From Streptomyces sp. RPT161 (lineage in GTDB: Bacteria > Actinomycetota > Actinomycetes > Streptomycetales > Streptomycetaceae), in assembly GCF_027533845.1 (NCBI RefSeq), contig NZ_JAPZVN010000013.1:1-64000 (forward strand): DNA of 64,000 bases. Direction: 5' to 3'. Each line of letters starts with the position of its first letter. Position 1 is the stretch's first letter. The position numbers and the translations under genes were made by a program. Below, in pieces: positions 1 to 8,100 of the stretch. The notes beneath the pieces are model-generated. The model did not search any database. It was not told where the DNA came from and saw only the letters and a program-made list of their open reading frames with translations.

Positions 1-292
1 GCGGGGTGGAGGCGTCCGAGAGCCAGTCACGGATCTCCGCCGGTTCGGTACCCCGGAACGCCGTGACGATCATGCTGTCGCTGGCCATCGTGTACGCCTG
101 GGTGTCCTCCAGCGGGAACGGTGGAGTGAACCGCGTGTGGTGGTGCCGTACGGTGTCGAACCCCCAACTCCGGGCCTGCTCCTCGATGGTGGCCTCGTCT
201 TTGTAGGCGAGGTCGGATGCCTTCGCCAACCAGTAGGCCTGCTGCAGGCTGTAGCCGCGGGCACGGTGGTCGATCGAGGTCGGAACGGGCAC
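1..292 (-). CDS. lipase family protein, N-terminal part (runs off the window)
   Basis: The minus strand from a GTG at 292 encodes about 97 residues before the window edge, beginning VPVPTSIDHRARGYSLQQAY. The tail has the segment MIVTAFRGTEPAEIRDWLSD, which resembles the strand before the nucleophile elbow of class 3 (fungal-type) lipases. The GxSxG nucleophile itself would lie outside the window. A GAGGAG about 8 bases upstream supports the GTG start; no longer ORF uses this frame from an ATG. The product would be a cytosolic or membrane-associated lipase/esterase of unknown substrate. The family call rests on a short region and is moderate. Confidence 0.6.
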   Translation of the reverse strand, partial: MPVPTSIDHRARGYSLQQAYWLAKASDLAYKDEATIEEQARSWGFDTVRHHHTRFTPPFPLEDTQAYTMASDSMIVTAFRGTEPAEIRDWLSDASTP

Positions 293-945
293 GGGAGGAC
301 TCCTCGGCGAGTGGGTGACGGGGGGACACCACACTCGTAGCCATCGCTCGCGCCGTTCAAAGAGTCAGCCGGTCGCGTTCACCCGAAGGGCTGATGCTTC
401 CTGCACCCAGATCATCCCGGAGACGTGGTGCGGGCTTTCGTCGCCTCCGTGCAGTCGGGGCAGAGCCCGGTCGTCGGGGCGCCACCTCATGCGGATACCG
501 CGTGGTTCTGTCCGCGCTGCTGCTTGTTGTGATGCCGTGGCGGCCGGTGCACCGACGCGGGGCGGTGCGGGTCTGCCGACGGCGTGTCCTGCGGCTTGGT
601 GCCACCCTGAGACGGCAGACGCCATTTTGGTGCCCAAGCGGCCTTGCATTGGCGCCAGTTTGGCGCCATCCTGGTGTCCAGGCCGATGAGATGGCAGCCG
701 CCAACCTCTGAGGACCTACCGCGGCGACAGCCGTGGGGGCCGCGTTACGGAAGACATCGAGGCCGTCGCGTCGGGCCGGTTCGACATAGGCCAGGTCGGG
801 GCCCGGTGTCCTTCGGCCACCGGTTGGCGTCGGCGGTTTTCAACCATGGCGTCAAGCGGTAACCGGCGCACCGCACAAGCCGCTTCACCCGGATACGTCG
901 CATCACCGTTCCCGCACATCACCTGGATCGGATCTGGAGGACACC
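293..945. other. 653-base intergenic stretch, no convincing gene
   Basis: Between the divergent lipase-like gene and the P450 no frame reads like a protein: the open frames are Arg/Pro-rich shadows. It should hold both divergent promoters. The only structure seen is a phased TTGGCGCCA repeat at 649-668, listed separately. Confidence 0.6.
649..668. repeat. tandem TTGGCGCCA palindromes, 11-base period
   Basis: TTGGCGCCA occurs at 649-657 and 660-668. Each contains the palindrome TGGCGCCA, and the two copies lie one helical turn apart. A weaker relative (TTTTGGTGCCCA) lies near 625. A phased repeat like this can be a regulator site, but no regulator is assigned. Confidence 0.3.
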
Positions 946-2238
946 ATGCAGCAGGAATCACCGGCCCTTGCCCAAGCCGTCGGCACCGCTCAAGCGGGGG
1001 AAAGCCCATGTCCCGAGAAGAGTGCCCGGCGCACAGCTCCGCCCGCCGAGCCAGTACAACTGCCGATGACCCGTCCCTCGGGCTGTCCCTTCGACCCGCC
1101 CACCGAGCTGGCGCGACTGCGCGAGAGCCAGCCGATCGTCCGCATGCGCTACCCCGACGGGCACCTGGGCTGGTTGGCTACGGGCCATTCGGCGGTTTGC
1201 GCGGTCCTGGCCGACACTCGGTTCAGCTCGCGCTACGAGACCATGCACTACCCGTTCCCCGACGGGCCCACCGGTGAGCTGCCACCAGCGCCGCTTGGAG
1301 ATCTCACCGGGATCGACGCACCCGAGCACACCCGCTACCGGCGGCTGCTCACCGGCAAGTTCACGGTCCGCCGGATGCGTGCACTCACCGCGCGGGTGGA
1401 GCAGATCGTCGCCGAGCACCTCGACGCCATGGAACGCCGGGGGCCAGTGGTGGACCTGGTCGAGGCCTACGCCCAACCCATCCCCGCGCTGATGATCTGC
1501 GAACTCCTCGGTGTGCCGACCGATGATCGGGAGGTCTTCCAACGTCATACGACGACGCTGACCAACCAACTCTCCACTGACGACGAGCGGATCGCCGCGA
1601 TAGGCGCGTTCCACGAAATCCTGCACGCGCTGGTCCTCGCCAAGCGCGCCGAGCCCACCGACGACCTTCTCAGCGATCTGACCCACGGCAGCGACCTCAC
1701 CGATGACGAGCTGGCCGGCATCGGCAGCTTTCTACTCGGCGCCGGCCTCGACACCACCGCCAACATGCTCGCGCTGGGCACCTTCGCGCTGCTGTCCAAC
1801 CCGGAACAACTCGCCGCCCTGCGCGCTGATCCGGGCCTTACCGACCAGGCCGTGGAGGAGTTGATGCGCTACCTCACCATCGCCCACACCGGGGTGCGGT
1901 CAGCGCTGGAGGACGTGGAGATCGCGGGCCAGTCGATCAAGGCCGGCGAGACAGTAACCCTCTCGCTGCAAGCGGCCAACCGCGACCCGCAGCGGTTCCC
2001 CGAGCCGGACATCCTCGATGTACGCCGCAAGGCCACCGGCCAAGTGGGCTTCGGACACGGCGTTCACCAGTGCCTGGGCCAACAACTGGCCCGCGTGGAG
2101 ATGCGCGTTGCCTTTCCCGCACTCCTTGACCGCTTCCCGACGCTGCGTCTGGCCGTCCCGCCCGCGGAGATCCCGCTGCGCACCCACTCGAACATCTACG
2201 GTGTGCACCGGCTCCCGGTCACCTGGGACGAGGAGTAG
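946..2238 (+). CDS. cytochrome P450 (bacterial class I, CYP105/107-like)
   Basis: A 430-residue haem monooxygenase, a typical length for soluble bacterial P450s. The I-helix motif GAGLDTTAN places Asp269-Thr270-Thr271 for oxygen activation. The K-helix EELMR gives E305xxR308. The haem loop [10 protein letters not shown] puts the axial thiolate at Cys376. The start is the ATG at 946, preceded by GGAGG. It would need a ferredoxin and reductase. A ferredoxin gene starts 4 bases after the stop, as is usual in actinobacteria, but that gene is frameshifted. Substrate unknown; the first 45 residues are poorly conserved and may be flexible. Confidence 0.93.
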   Translation: MQQESPALAQAVGTAQAGESPCPEKSARRTAPPAEPVQLPMTRPSGCPFDPPTELARLRESQPIVRMRYPDGHLGWLATGHSAVCAVLADTRFSSRYETMHYPFPDGPTGELPPAPLGDLTGIDAPEHTRYRRLLTGKFTVRRMRALTARVEQIVAEHLDAMERRGPVVDLVEAYAQPIPALMICELLGVPTDDREVFQRHTTTLTNQLSTDDERIAAIGAFHEILHALVLAKRAEPTDDLLSDLTHGSDLTDDELAGIGSFLLGAGLDTTANMLALGTFALLSNPEQLAALRADPGLTDQAVEELMRYLTIAHTGVRSALEDVEIAGQSIKAGETVTLSLQAANRDPQRFPEPDILDVRRKATGQVGFGHGVHQCLGQQLARVEMRVAFPALLDRFPTLRLAVPPAEIPLRTHSNIYGVHRLPVTWDEE

Positions 2239-2242
2239 CCCG

Positions 2243-2436
2243 GTGGAACTCAGCATCGACCGCGAGCGGTGCGTCGGCGCCGGAATGTGCGCACTGACCG
2301 CTCCGATGTCTTCGACCAGGACCCCGAAGACGGCCGGGTGTTGCTCCTCGAACCCGGCCCACCCCCTGGGCGCCACCGCGGAGCCCGTCAGGCCGTCGGT
2401 GTCTGCCCCGCCGGAGCCATCGCCATCAACGAGTAG
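2243..2436 (+). pseudogene. ferredoxin partner of the P450, one-base frameshift
   Basis: From a GTG at 2243 the frame reads VELSIDRERCVGAGMCALTAP, the first half of a small 3Fe-4S/4Fe-4S P450 ferredoxin (CxxxxxC). At about 2305 one base is missing: the downstream frame continues DVFDQDPEDGRVLLLE and ends AVGVCPAGAIAINE with a stop at 2434-2436. Restoring one G (CCGGATGTC) gives an intact protein of about 64 residues with all cluster cysteines. The spacing to the P450 is 4 bases, so the pair was one transcript. Either the gene is newly broken, leaving the P450 to borrow another ferredoxin, or the base is a sequence error. Confidence 0.82.
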
Positions 2437-2758
2437 GGGAGACACGGTAGTTCGCCCCAGCCCCAGCCCCAGCCGGGTGGCGGTCTCCGCTGAGGATTCC
2501 CTGGCCGCGTCCCCGGCCCCTGCCGCGGGTGGGGCACAACTCCCGGCTGTAGGCCCGGCATTGGCTGCTGGGTCCTTTGCCAGGTTCCGCGCCGGTAGAA
2601 CTTCACGCCCGATCCGGCCGGGCGACCAGCTGCGCCATCGCGGCGTCGGCGGTGGGCCTGCTGGGACAGCAGTGAGACGTGACTGACTGGGCGCTCCGGT
2701 TGACAGGATCGGCTGTTTGGAGCGCTCAGCCGCCGCGGACCAGGTGTGGTCCCGGGGC
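2437..2758. other. 322-base convergent intergenic region
   Basis: It lies between the ferredoxin pseudogene and the converging SDR gene. There is a CAGCCC-rich patch near 2459-2472 and a possible hairpin at 2691-2725. No coding frame is supported. Confidence 0.5.
2691..2725. terminator. possible bidirectional terminator hairpin
   Basis: GCGCTCC at 2691-2697 pairs with GGAGCGC at 2719-2725, a 7-bp stem with a 21-base loop, between converging genes. The stem is short, so support is weak. Confidence 0.3.
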
Positions 2759-3466
2759 TTACCAGGGAAGCGGGCCCTCGGCGCCGACGTAGCCTCCCGT
2801 CGGGCCGTCGGGGCCCACCTGCGCCATGCGGACGATGATCTCGGCGCCCTGCTCGACGGTTTGCGTACCCGTGTGGTGGTTCAGGTCGGTCGCGGTGTAG
2901 CCGGGTTCCACCGCGTTGATCCGCATCTTCGGAAAAGCCTTCGCGTACTGCACGGTGATCATGTTCACCGCGGTCTTCGACGCCGGATAGGCGAGCCCGG
3001 GGTACGCGTAGGTGGGTGTGTCAGGGGTGGTGACTCGGGTCAGCGAGCCCAGGCCGCTGCTCACGTTGACCACGACCGGGGCGGCGGACCGCTGCAGCAG
3101 CGGCAGGAACGCGTGGGTGACGCGCACCATGCCGAAGACGTTCGTCTCGAAGGTCTGCCGCATCATGTCGGCGGTCACCTCCGCCGCGCCGACCACACCT
3201 CCGTCCCGCGTCCGCCCTTCGACGCCGGCGTTGTTGACCAGCACGTCCAGCCCGCCGTCGGCTTCGATGGTCTTCACCGCGGCAGCCACGGAGGCGTCGT
3301 CGGTGACATCGATCAGCACCATCCGCGCGCCCAGCTGCTCGGCGGCCCGGCGCCCGCGTTCAAGGTCCCGGCTGCCGACGTACACGGTGTGGCCTGCGGC
3401 GATGAGGCGACGGGCGGTCTCGAAGCCCAGTCCCTTGTTTGCTCCGGTGATCAGTGTTGTCGTCAT
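2759..3466 (-). CDS. SDR family NAD(P)-dependent oxidoreductase
   Basis: A 235-residue classical short-chain dehydrogenase, starting at the ATG at 3466. The cofactor motif TGANKGLG is at residues 7-14, LVNNAGV follows, and the active site combines VNVSSG with YPASK. The C-terminus (GPDGPTGGYVGAEGPLPW) is typical of the carbonyl-reductase-like subgroup. Any longer reading in this frame crosses into the neighbouring regulator. It is divergent from the XRE-type regulator at 3569, and this arrangement is repeated at 30273-31894. The substrate is unknown, probably a small ketone or aldehyde. Confidence 0.9.
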   Translation of the reverse strand: MTTTLITGANKGLGFETARRLIAAGHTVYVGSRDLERGRRAAEQLGARMVLIDVTDDASVAAAVKTIEADGGLDVLVNNAGVEGRTRDGGVVGAAEVTADMMRQTFETNVFGMVRVTHAFLPLLQRSAAPVVVNVSSGLGSLTRVTTPDTPTYAYPGLAYPASKTAVNMITVQYAKAFPKMRINAVEPGYTATDLNHHTGTQTVEQGAEIIVRMAQVGPDGPTGGYVGAEGPLPW

Positions 3467-3518
3467 GCCTTCAGCTTTCGCCCGGACGGCGTGGTCAGCC
3501 AGGCGTCCCGTCTTCCTA

Positions 3519-3535
3519 GGACTGCCGGTACCAGG
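3519..3535. promoter_or_regulatory. candidate operator shared by the two XRE/SDR pairs
   Basis: GGACTGCCGGTACCAGG lies in the 102-base divergent gap. A near-copy, GGACTGCCTGGTACAGG, occupies the matching gap at 31106-31122. Next to it ACCAG-N5-CTGGT (3530-3544) forms a small dyad. The conserved position between paralogous pairs suggests the binding site of the XRE regulators. Confidence 0.5.
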
Positions 3536-3568
3536 ACGACTGGTCGGTCGCGGTGCACACTGGTGGGC

Positions 3569-4408
3569 ATGGCGACAGCGGAATTCGGTCACGCGGTGCG
3601 CCGCTGGCGCGACCGGACCTCGCCCGAAGCGGCCGGGCTGCCCGCTGGGCGGCAGCGGCGCGCGGCCGGGCTGCGCCGAGAGGAGCTCGCCTCGCTGGCC
3701 GGGATCTCCGTCGACTATGTCACGCGGCTTGAACAAGGCCGCGCGTCCAACCCGTCGGCGCAGGTCGTCGAGGCCCTGGCCAGGGCACTGCGGCTGTCGC
3801 AGCCCGAGCGCGCACACCTGTTCCAGCTGGCGGGGCTGGCACCGCCCGGCCCGGACGCCATACCCACGCACATCACCCCGAGCGTCCAACGGCTGCTCGA
3901 CAGACTGGCCGGAACACCCGTCGCGGTCTACGACGCGGCCTGGACGCTGCTGGTGGCCAACCCGCCATACGCGGCGCTGATGGGCGACCCCTCCGGATGG
4001 CGCGGCAACCAGCGCAACGCGGTGTGGCGACACTTCCTCGGCCCGGGCAGCCGAGCCCGGCACACCCCCGAGTCCCTACGCGCCTTCGAGACCGCGCTCG
4101 TCGCGGATCTACGCACCGCCGCAGACCAGTATCCGGCCGACAAGGGACTACGGCAGCTGGTCACGGAACTGCGCGCGAACAGCGACCGGTTCGCCCGCCT
4201 GTGGGATTCCGGCGCCGTCGGCCGTCACGAGGCCGCGCACAAAACCATCGACCATCCGCACGTCGGCCCCGTGACGCTGGACTGCGACGTGCTGACCGTC
4301 ACCGGCAGCGACCTGCGCATCATGATCTACACCGCTGAACCCGGCACCGAAGACGCCGAACGCCTCGCCCTCCTCACTGTGTTCGGCACACAGTCAACCG
4401 TCGGGTAG
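3569..4408 (+). CDS. helix-turn-helix (XRE/MmyB-type) transcriptional regulator
   Basis: 279 residues from the ATG at 3569. The N-terminal HTH of about 85 residues (GLRREELASLAGISVDYVTRLEQGR) is followed by the MmyB-like ligand-binding domain, with the typical run YDAAWTLLVANPPYAALMGD and the C-terminal LDCDVLTV...IMIYTAEPGTEDAERL. The frame is open much further upstream, but that extension overlaps the SDR gene antisense and is not protein-like. It is divergent from the SDR gene. In Streptomyces such regulators usually control the adjacent SDR; that role is inferred here. Confidence 0.9.
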   Translation: MATAEFGHAVRRWRDRTSPEAAGLPAGRQRRAAGLRREELASLAGISVDYVTRLEQGRASNPSAQVVEALARALRLSQPERAHLFQLAGLAPPGPDAIPTHITPSVQRLLDRLAGTPVAVYDAAWTLLVANPPYAALMGDPSGWRGNQRNAVWRHFLGPGSRARHTPESLRAFETALVADLRTAADQYPADKGLRQLVTELRANSDRFARLWDSGAVGRHEAAHKTIDHPHVGPVTLDCDVLTVTGSDLRIMIYTAEPGTEDAERLALLTVFGTQSTVG

Positions 4409-4625
4409 CGCCTCCACGCATGCCGCCGTAGCGGCTTGACGCCCAGGGCGCGGGGGTCGACGGCATCGTGTGCGGACCGCAGCGTCCGGCACATCCGGGC
4501 TACGGCCAGTCAGCTGCCGCCTTCAACGGCGTCATTGACGCCGATGTGTGGTCTCCACTGGAGTGGTTTCCCACGAAGGCGGGGCATCCTGGATCACCGC
4601 CGGTCGCGGCTGAAGAGGAGCAACC

Positions 4626-5969
4626 ATGAACATCCCTGGCCCCGCAGCTCAGTTGGACGGCGGGGTTGGCGCCATCGCGGCGGCGGGCGGACTGCACAAC
4701 TACCAGCTGCGGCTGCACGCCGAGTACGGTCCCGTCGTACGGTTCCAACTTCCGGGCACGGAGACCACCGTGTCGGTCGCCGACCCCGTGCTGCTGGAGG
4801 CCACGACCCGGATCAACAAGCGGCCGGAGCAACTCTTCGACTTCCTGGCCCCGCTGTTCGAGGCGGGAAACCTGCAGGTGATCCCGGCCGAAGAACACAC
4901 CCCGTGGCGGCGTCTGCTGCTGTCGGTACTGGCCGGGCGTCCTTCCCACGAGCGGCACTTCGCCCGGTTCACCGCGCTGACGACGGCACTCGCGGACCGT
5001 TGGGCCGATCGGGCCGAGGGCGGGCCCGTCGAACTGCAGAAGGATCTCACCGCGCTGTCACTGCGGATGATCTGCGAGTACGCGCTGGGGGGCGACACCG
5101 TGGATCCGGACGGCGTCGTCGCCGCCTTCGAGGAGGTGCTCACCGAACATCTGGGACGGCTCTACCAAGCGCCGGTCCCGGCTGGGCAGGAGGAACGCGC
5201 CAAGCGGGCCGAGGAGTCCCTCGCCTACCTGCGCGCGATGCTCGACCAGGTGGTCACGGCGCATCGCGCCAGTAACCGCGCGGACAGGAGCGACCTGGTC
5301 GGGGCGCTTGTCCAGGCCGGTGAGCGACCCGCGCGGATCCGCGACACCGTCATGGTGATGATGCTGGCCGCCCACCACACCACCGGGGTGGCCATCTCGT
5401 GGACCCTGCATCTGCTCGGGCGCCATCCCGAGGCGGCCGAACGCGTCGCCGACGAGCTGGACCGCGTGCTCGGTGACCGTGTGGCGCCCGATTACTCCGA
5501 CTTGCGACGGCTCACCTATCTGGAGATGACCCTCAAGGAGTCGATGCGGCTCTACCCACCCGGCCCGTACGGGGCACGGGAGACGACCGAGGCCCTCGTT
5601 CTGGGCGAATACGAGATCCCGGCGGGTGCGACGATCTTCTACCCGTTCTGGGCAGTACACATGAATCCCGACTACTGGCCCGAGCCCGAGAGGTTCGTGC
5701 CCGAGCGCTTCACCCCCGAAGGGGTTGCCGGGCGGCCGAAGTTGGCCTACATCCCGTTCGGGCTCGGGCCGCGCAGCTGCGAGGGCGCCGGCCTGGCCAT
5801 GGTCGAGGCCGAGCTGGTCCTCGCCGTACTGCTAAAGCGCTTCCGGTTCCGGCCCGCGCCAGGACACGAGGTGATCCCGATCGAACGGTTCGTGCTCTGG
5901 GCGGCCGACGACATCCGCATGATGGTGAGTCCGCGGGCCTCGGGCCGGAAAGGGCTCAGCGCGGGTTGA
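4626..5969 (+). CDS. cytochrome P450 (eukaryote-like group, CYP4/102-like fold)
   Basis: 447 residues from the ATG at 4626, preceded by GAAGAGGAG. The I-helix reads LAAHHTTG (Thr252-Thr253), so the acidic residue normally before the threonine is His. The K-helix is KESMR (E305xxR308). The meander has FVPERF, and the haem loop FGLGPRSCEG gives Cys385. The FxPERF and FGxGxRxC patterns differ from the first P450 and are closer to E-class enzymes. No redox partner gene is adjacent. The last 14 bases overlap the end of the convergent small secreted gene. Confidence 0.92.
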   Translation: MNIPGPAAQLDGGVGAIAAAGGLHNYQLRLHAEYGPVVRFQLPGTETTVSVADPVLLEATTRINKRPEQLFDFLAPLFEAGNLQVIPAEEHTPWRRLLLSVLAGRPSHERHFARFTALTTALADRWADRAEGGPVELQKDLTALSLRMICEYALGGDTVDPDGVVAAFEEVLTEHLGRLYQAPVPAGQEERAKRAEESLAYLRAMLDQVVTAHRASNRADRSDLVGALVQAGERPARIRDTVMVMMLAAHHTTGVAISWTLHLLGRHPEAAERVADELDRVLGDRVAPDYSDLRRLTYLEMTLKESMRLYPPGPYGARETTEALVLGEYEIPAGATIFYPFWAVHMNPDYWPEPERFVPERFTPEGVAGRPKLAYIPFGLGPRSCEGAGLAMVEAELVLAVLLKRFRFRPAPGHEVIPIERFVLWAADDIRMMVSPRASGRKGLSAG

Positions 5970-6276
5970 AGATGACGCTGGAGAAGTGCGCGCCGGACGG
6001 TGATGACTGCCCGGGGCGCAGATGTGTCGGGGTCCCCTTGCAACGCTTTCGGGGGTAGGTGACGAGCGGCTGCCGGAGTCCGTTTCGCGCGCCGCGTGCT
6101 TCCTGGCCCATGTCGTAGCACTTGTTGTCCGGCGGGTTCTGGAGGAAGTGCGCCTGGCTGTGCGGCCCCAGCCAGGAGAACGTGCCGTTGGCGGCGACCG
6201 CCGCACCCGTGGGAACGGCCATGGCGAGGGCCAGGCCGCTGAGACCGAAGACGACGGGACGGAAAAGACGCATCAC
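5956..6276 (-). CDS. small secreted protein, possible crystallin-like (peptidase inhibitor I36) fold
   Basis: A 106-residue precursor; the GTG at 6276 is followed at once by an ATG at 6273, with GAAGGG upstream. Residues 1-28 form a clear Sec signal (RP, then VVFGLSGLALAMAVP, ending in Ala). The mature part has FSWLGPHSQAHFLQNPPDNKCYDM, one further cysteine (RKRCKG) and a C-terminal FSSVIFNPR. The two cysteines could pair. The aromatic/Gly/Cys spacing resembles actinobacterial beta/gamma-crystallin-like secreted proteins, but that family call is a guess. The 3' end overlaps the P450 tail by 14 bases. Confidence 0.7.
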   Translation of the reverse strand: MMRLFRPVVFGLSGLALAMAVPTGAAVAANGTFSWLGPHSQAHFLQNPPDNKCYDMGQEARGARNGLRQPLVTYPRKRCKGTPTHLRPGQSSPSGAHFSSVIFNPR

Positions 6277-6388
6277 TGTGCCCTTCGCGAGCGGCTACAA
6301 CTACCGTTGCCCGAACCAACGCCTCAGCCGATCCCAAAGAAACGGCCTGACCCCCGAATGCCCCTGGTCGGTCCGGCCGGATCCTGGA

Positions 6389-6901
6389 TCACACCTGGCC
6401 CTCCAGGGAGAGCAGTACGCTGCGGAGATCGTCGTTGAGCCGGCGCTGAGCGGTCGCAGGCAGCGCCGACAGCAGCGCGTACTCCGCCTCGGTCTTGACG
6501 GCGAACACATCCAGTGCGCGCTTCTCGCCCGCCGGAGTCAGGGTGACGAGCACCGAGCGGCGATCGTCCGGGTCGAAGTCCCTGGTCACCCACCCGCTGC
6601 TCTCCAGCCTGCGTACCCGGTTGGTGACCGCGCCCGAGGTGAGTTGCAGTTGCGCCATCAGCTGCCCCGCGCTGAGCCGGTGGTGCGGCCTGGTCCGGAT
6701 CAGACAGGCCAGTAGCTCCAGCTCCCACAGCTCGATGCCGTGAGGCGCGAGCTCGCGTTTGATCTCGGTCTCCAGCCGGTGGGCCAGCCGGCGCACCCGA
6801 TAGGCAAGCGCTTTGGCCTGCACCACATCAACACCGTGCTGATCGGAAACGACTTCGATCAGCCTGTCCACATAGTCCTGTTGCTCCGGACGGATCGCCA
6901 T
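6389..6901 (-). CDS. MarR family transcriptional regulator
   Basis: 170 residues, starting at the ATG at 6901. The winged helix is clear: LSAGQLMAQLQLTSGAVTNRVRRLESSGWVTR, then the wing DPDDRRSVLVTLTPAG. It lies 38 bases downstream of the MFS gene on the same strand and so is probably the third gene of the monooxygenase-MFS operon. A dyad overlaps the gap upstream of it and a related motif sits at the operon promoter, which suggests it represses both. Such regulators usually respond to phenolic or planar drug-like ligands. Confidence 0.92.
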   Translation of the reverse strand: MAIRPEQQDYVDRLIEVVSDQHGVDVVQAKALAYRVRRLAHRLETEIKRELAPHGIELWELELLACLIRTRPHHRLSAGQLMAQLQLTSGAVTNRVRRLESSGWVTRDFDPDDRRSVLVTLTPAGEKRALDVFAVKTEAEYALLSALPATAQRRLNDDLRSVLLSLEGQV

Positions 6902-6916
6902 CCTCCCATGCTAACG

Positions 6917-6943
6917 ATGAATGTTAAGAAACTTCACGTTCAT
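6917..6943. promoter_or_regulatory. MarR-type operator dyad
   Basis: ATGAATGT (6917-6924) and ACGTTCAT (6936-6943) form a 7-of-8 inverted repeat in the MFS-marR gap. It contains CTTCACGTTCA, which recurs as CTTCATGTTCA in the monooxygenase promoter at 9651-9661 (minus strand). Confidence 0.55.
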
Positions 6944-8100
6944 GTACTGGCGGGTGAGGGGGCGCGATCCAGCCGACCGGACACCAGCGCGAGGCCGAGA
7001 CCAGCCAGGGCCATCACCGCACCGGCCAGACTCGGTGCGGCGTACCCGAAGCCGGCGCCGATGACCACGCCACCGAGCGCGGCGCCCCCGGCGTTGGCGA
7101 TGTTGATGCTCGACTGCACCGATGCGGCCGCCATGGTCGGCGCTTCCTGAGCGGCCCGCATGGCGCGCAACTGCACCGGAGGGATGACCAGTCCCGCCGC
7201 CGCGCCGATGGCGAACACGGTCGCCAACGCGGCGGCCTCGTTGTGCACGGTCAGTGCGAACAGGGTCAGGACCGCGGCGAGGAAGCCGAGCGCCAGGTAG
7301 ATCGCGGGCAGCACAGCGCGGTCGGCCAGTCGGCCGCCCAACAGGTTGCCCACTGCCGAGCCGAGCCCGAACAGGGCCAGCGCCGCGGTCAGGCCGACGG
7401 GCCCGGCGTCGGCCAGGGTGCTCAGCATGGGCGCGATGTAGGTGTAGGTGGCGAACACACCGGCGAAACCGAGGGTGCCCACGGCGAGCGCGAGCCAGAC
7501 CTGCGGCCGGGTGAACGCCCGTAGCTCGGTGCGCAGTCGGACGGGGGTGTGCGCGCGGTCGGCGGGCACCAGCACCGCGATGCCCAGGACTGCCAGCAGT
7601 CCGGCCGCGCCGATCAGCACGAAGGCCAGCCGCCAGCCGAACGCCGTCCCCAGCGCGGTGGCCGCGGGAACCCCGATAACGTTCGCCACGGTCAGGCCGC
7701 TGAACATCACCGAGATCGCCCGGGCGCTGCGCCGCGCGTCGACGAGTTCCGCCGCGACCACCGAACCGACTCCGAAGAACGCGCCGTGCGGCAACGCGGT
7801 CAGCACGCGCGCGGCCAACAGGAACCCGTAGTTGGGGGCGCCCGCAGCTGCCAGGTTGCCGACGGTGAAGACCGCCATCATGGCCAGCAGCAGGCGCTTG
7901 CGGGTGAACCTTCCCGACACGGCTGTGATCAGGGGGGCACCGACCACGACACCGAGCGCGTACCCGGTGATCAGGTACCCGGCCCGCGGAATGGACACAT
8001 GCATGCCGTGCGCGACCGCGGGCAACACGCCCATCATGGCGAACTCGGTCGCGCCGATCCCGAACGCGCCGATGGCCAGCGCGAGCAGTGCGACCGGCAT
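6940..8100 (-). CDS. MFS transporter (DHA1, AraJ/CmlR-like drug efflux)
   Basis: 386 residues from the ATG at 8100 (MPVALLALAIGAFGIGATEF). About 12 hydrophobic helices are visible. The loop 2-3 motif GRFTRKRLLL matches the MFS motif A. The GIGATEF start is typical of the DHA1 arabinose/chloramphenicol efflux group. The start codon overlaps the stop of the monooxygenase (TGATG), so translation is coupled. Pairing with an aromatic monooxygenase and a MarR regulator suggests export or detoxification of an aromatic compound. A 15-codon upstream extension exists but lies inside the monooxygenase gene. Confidence 0.92.
   Translation of the reverse strand: MPVALLALAIGAFGIGATEFAMMGVLPAVAHGMHVSIPRAGYLITGYALGVVVGAPLITAVSGRFTRKRLLLAMMAVFTVGNLAAAGAPNYGFLLAARVLTALPHGAFFGVGSVVAAELVDARRSARAISVMFSGLTVANVIGVPAATALGTAFGWRLAFVLIGAAGLLAVLGIAVLVPADRAHTPVRLRTELRAFTRPQVWLALAVGTLGFAGVFATYTYIAPMLSTLADAGPVGLTAALALFGLGSAVGNLLGGRLADRAVLPAIYLALGFLAAVLTLFALTVHNEAAALATVFAIGAAAGLVIPPVQLRAMRAAQEAPTMAAASVQSSINIANAGGAALGGVVIGAGFGYAAPSLAGAVMALAGLGLALVSGRLDRAPSPAST

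Noticed and set aside
2717..3568. Long N-terminal extension of the XRE regulator
   Set aside because: It runs antisense through the SDR gene and has no domain; the HTH starts at the ATG at 3569.
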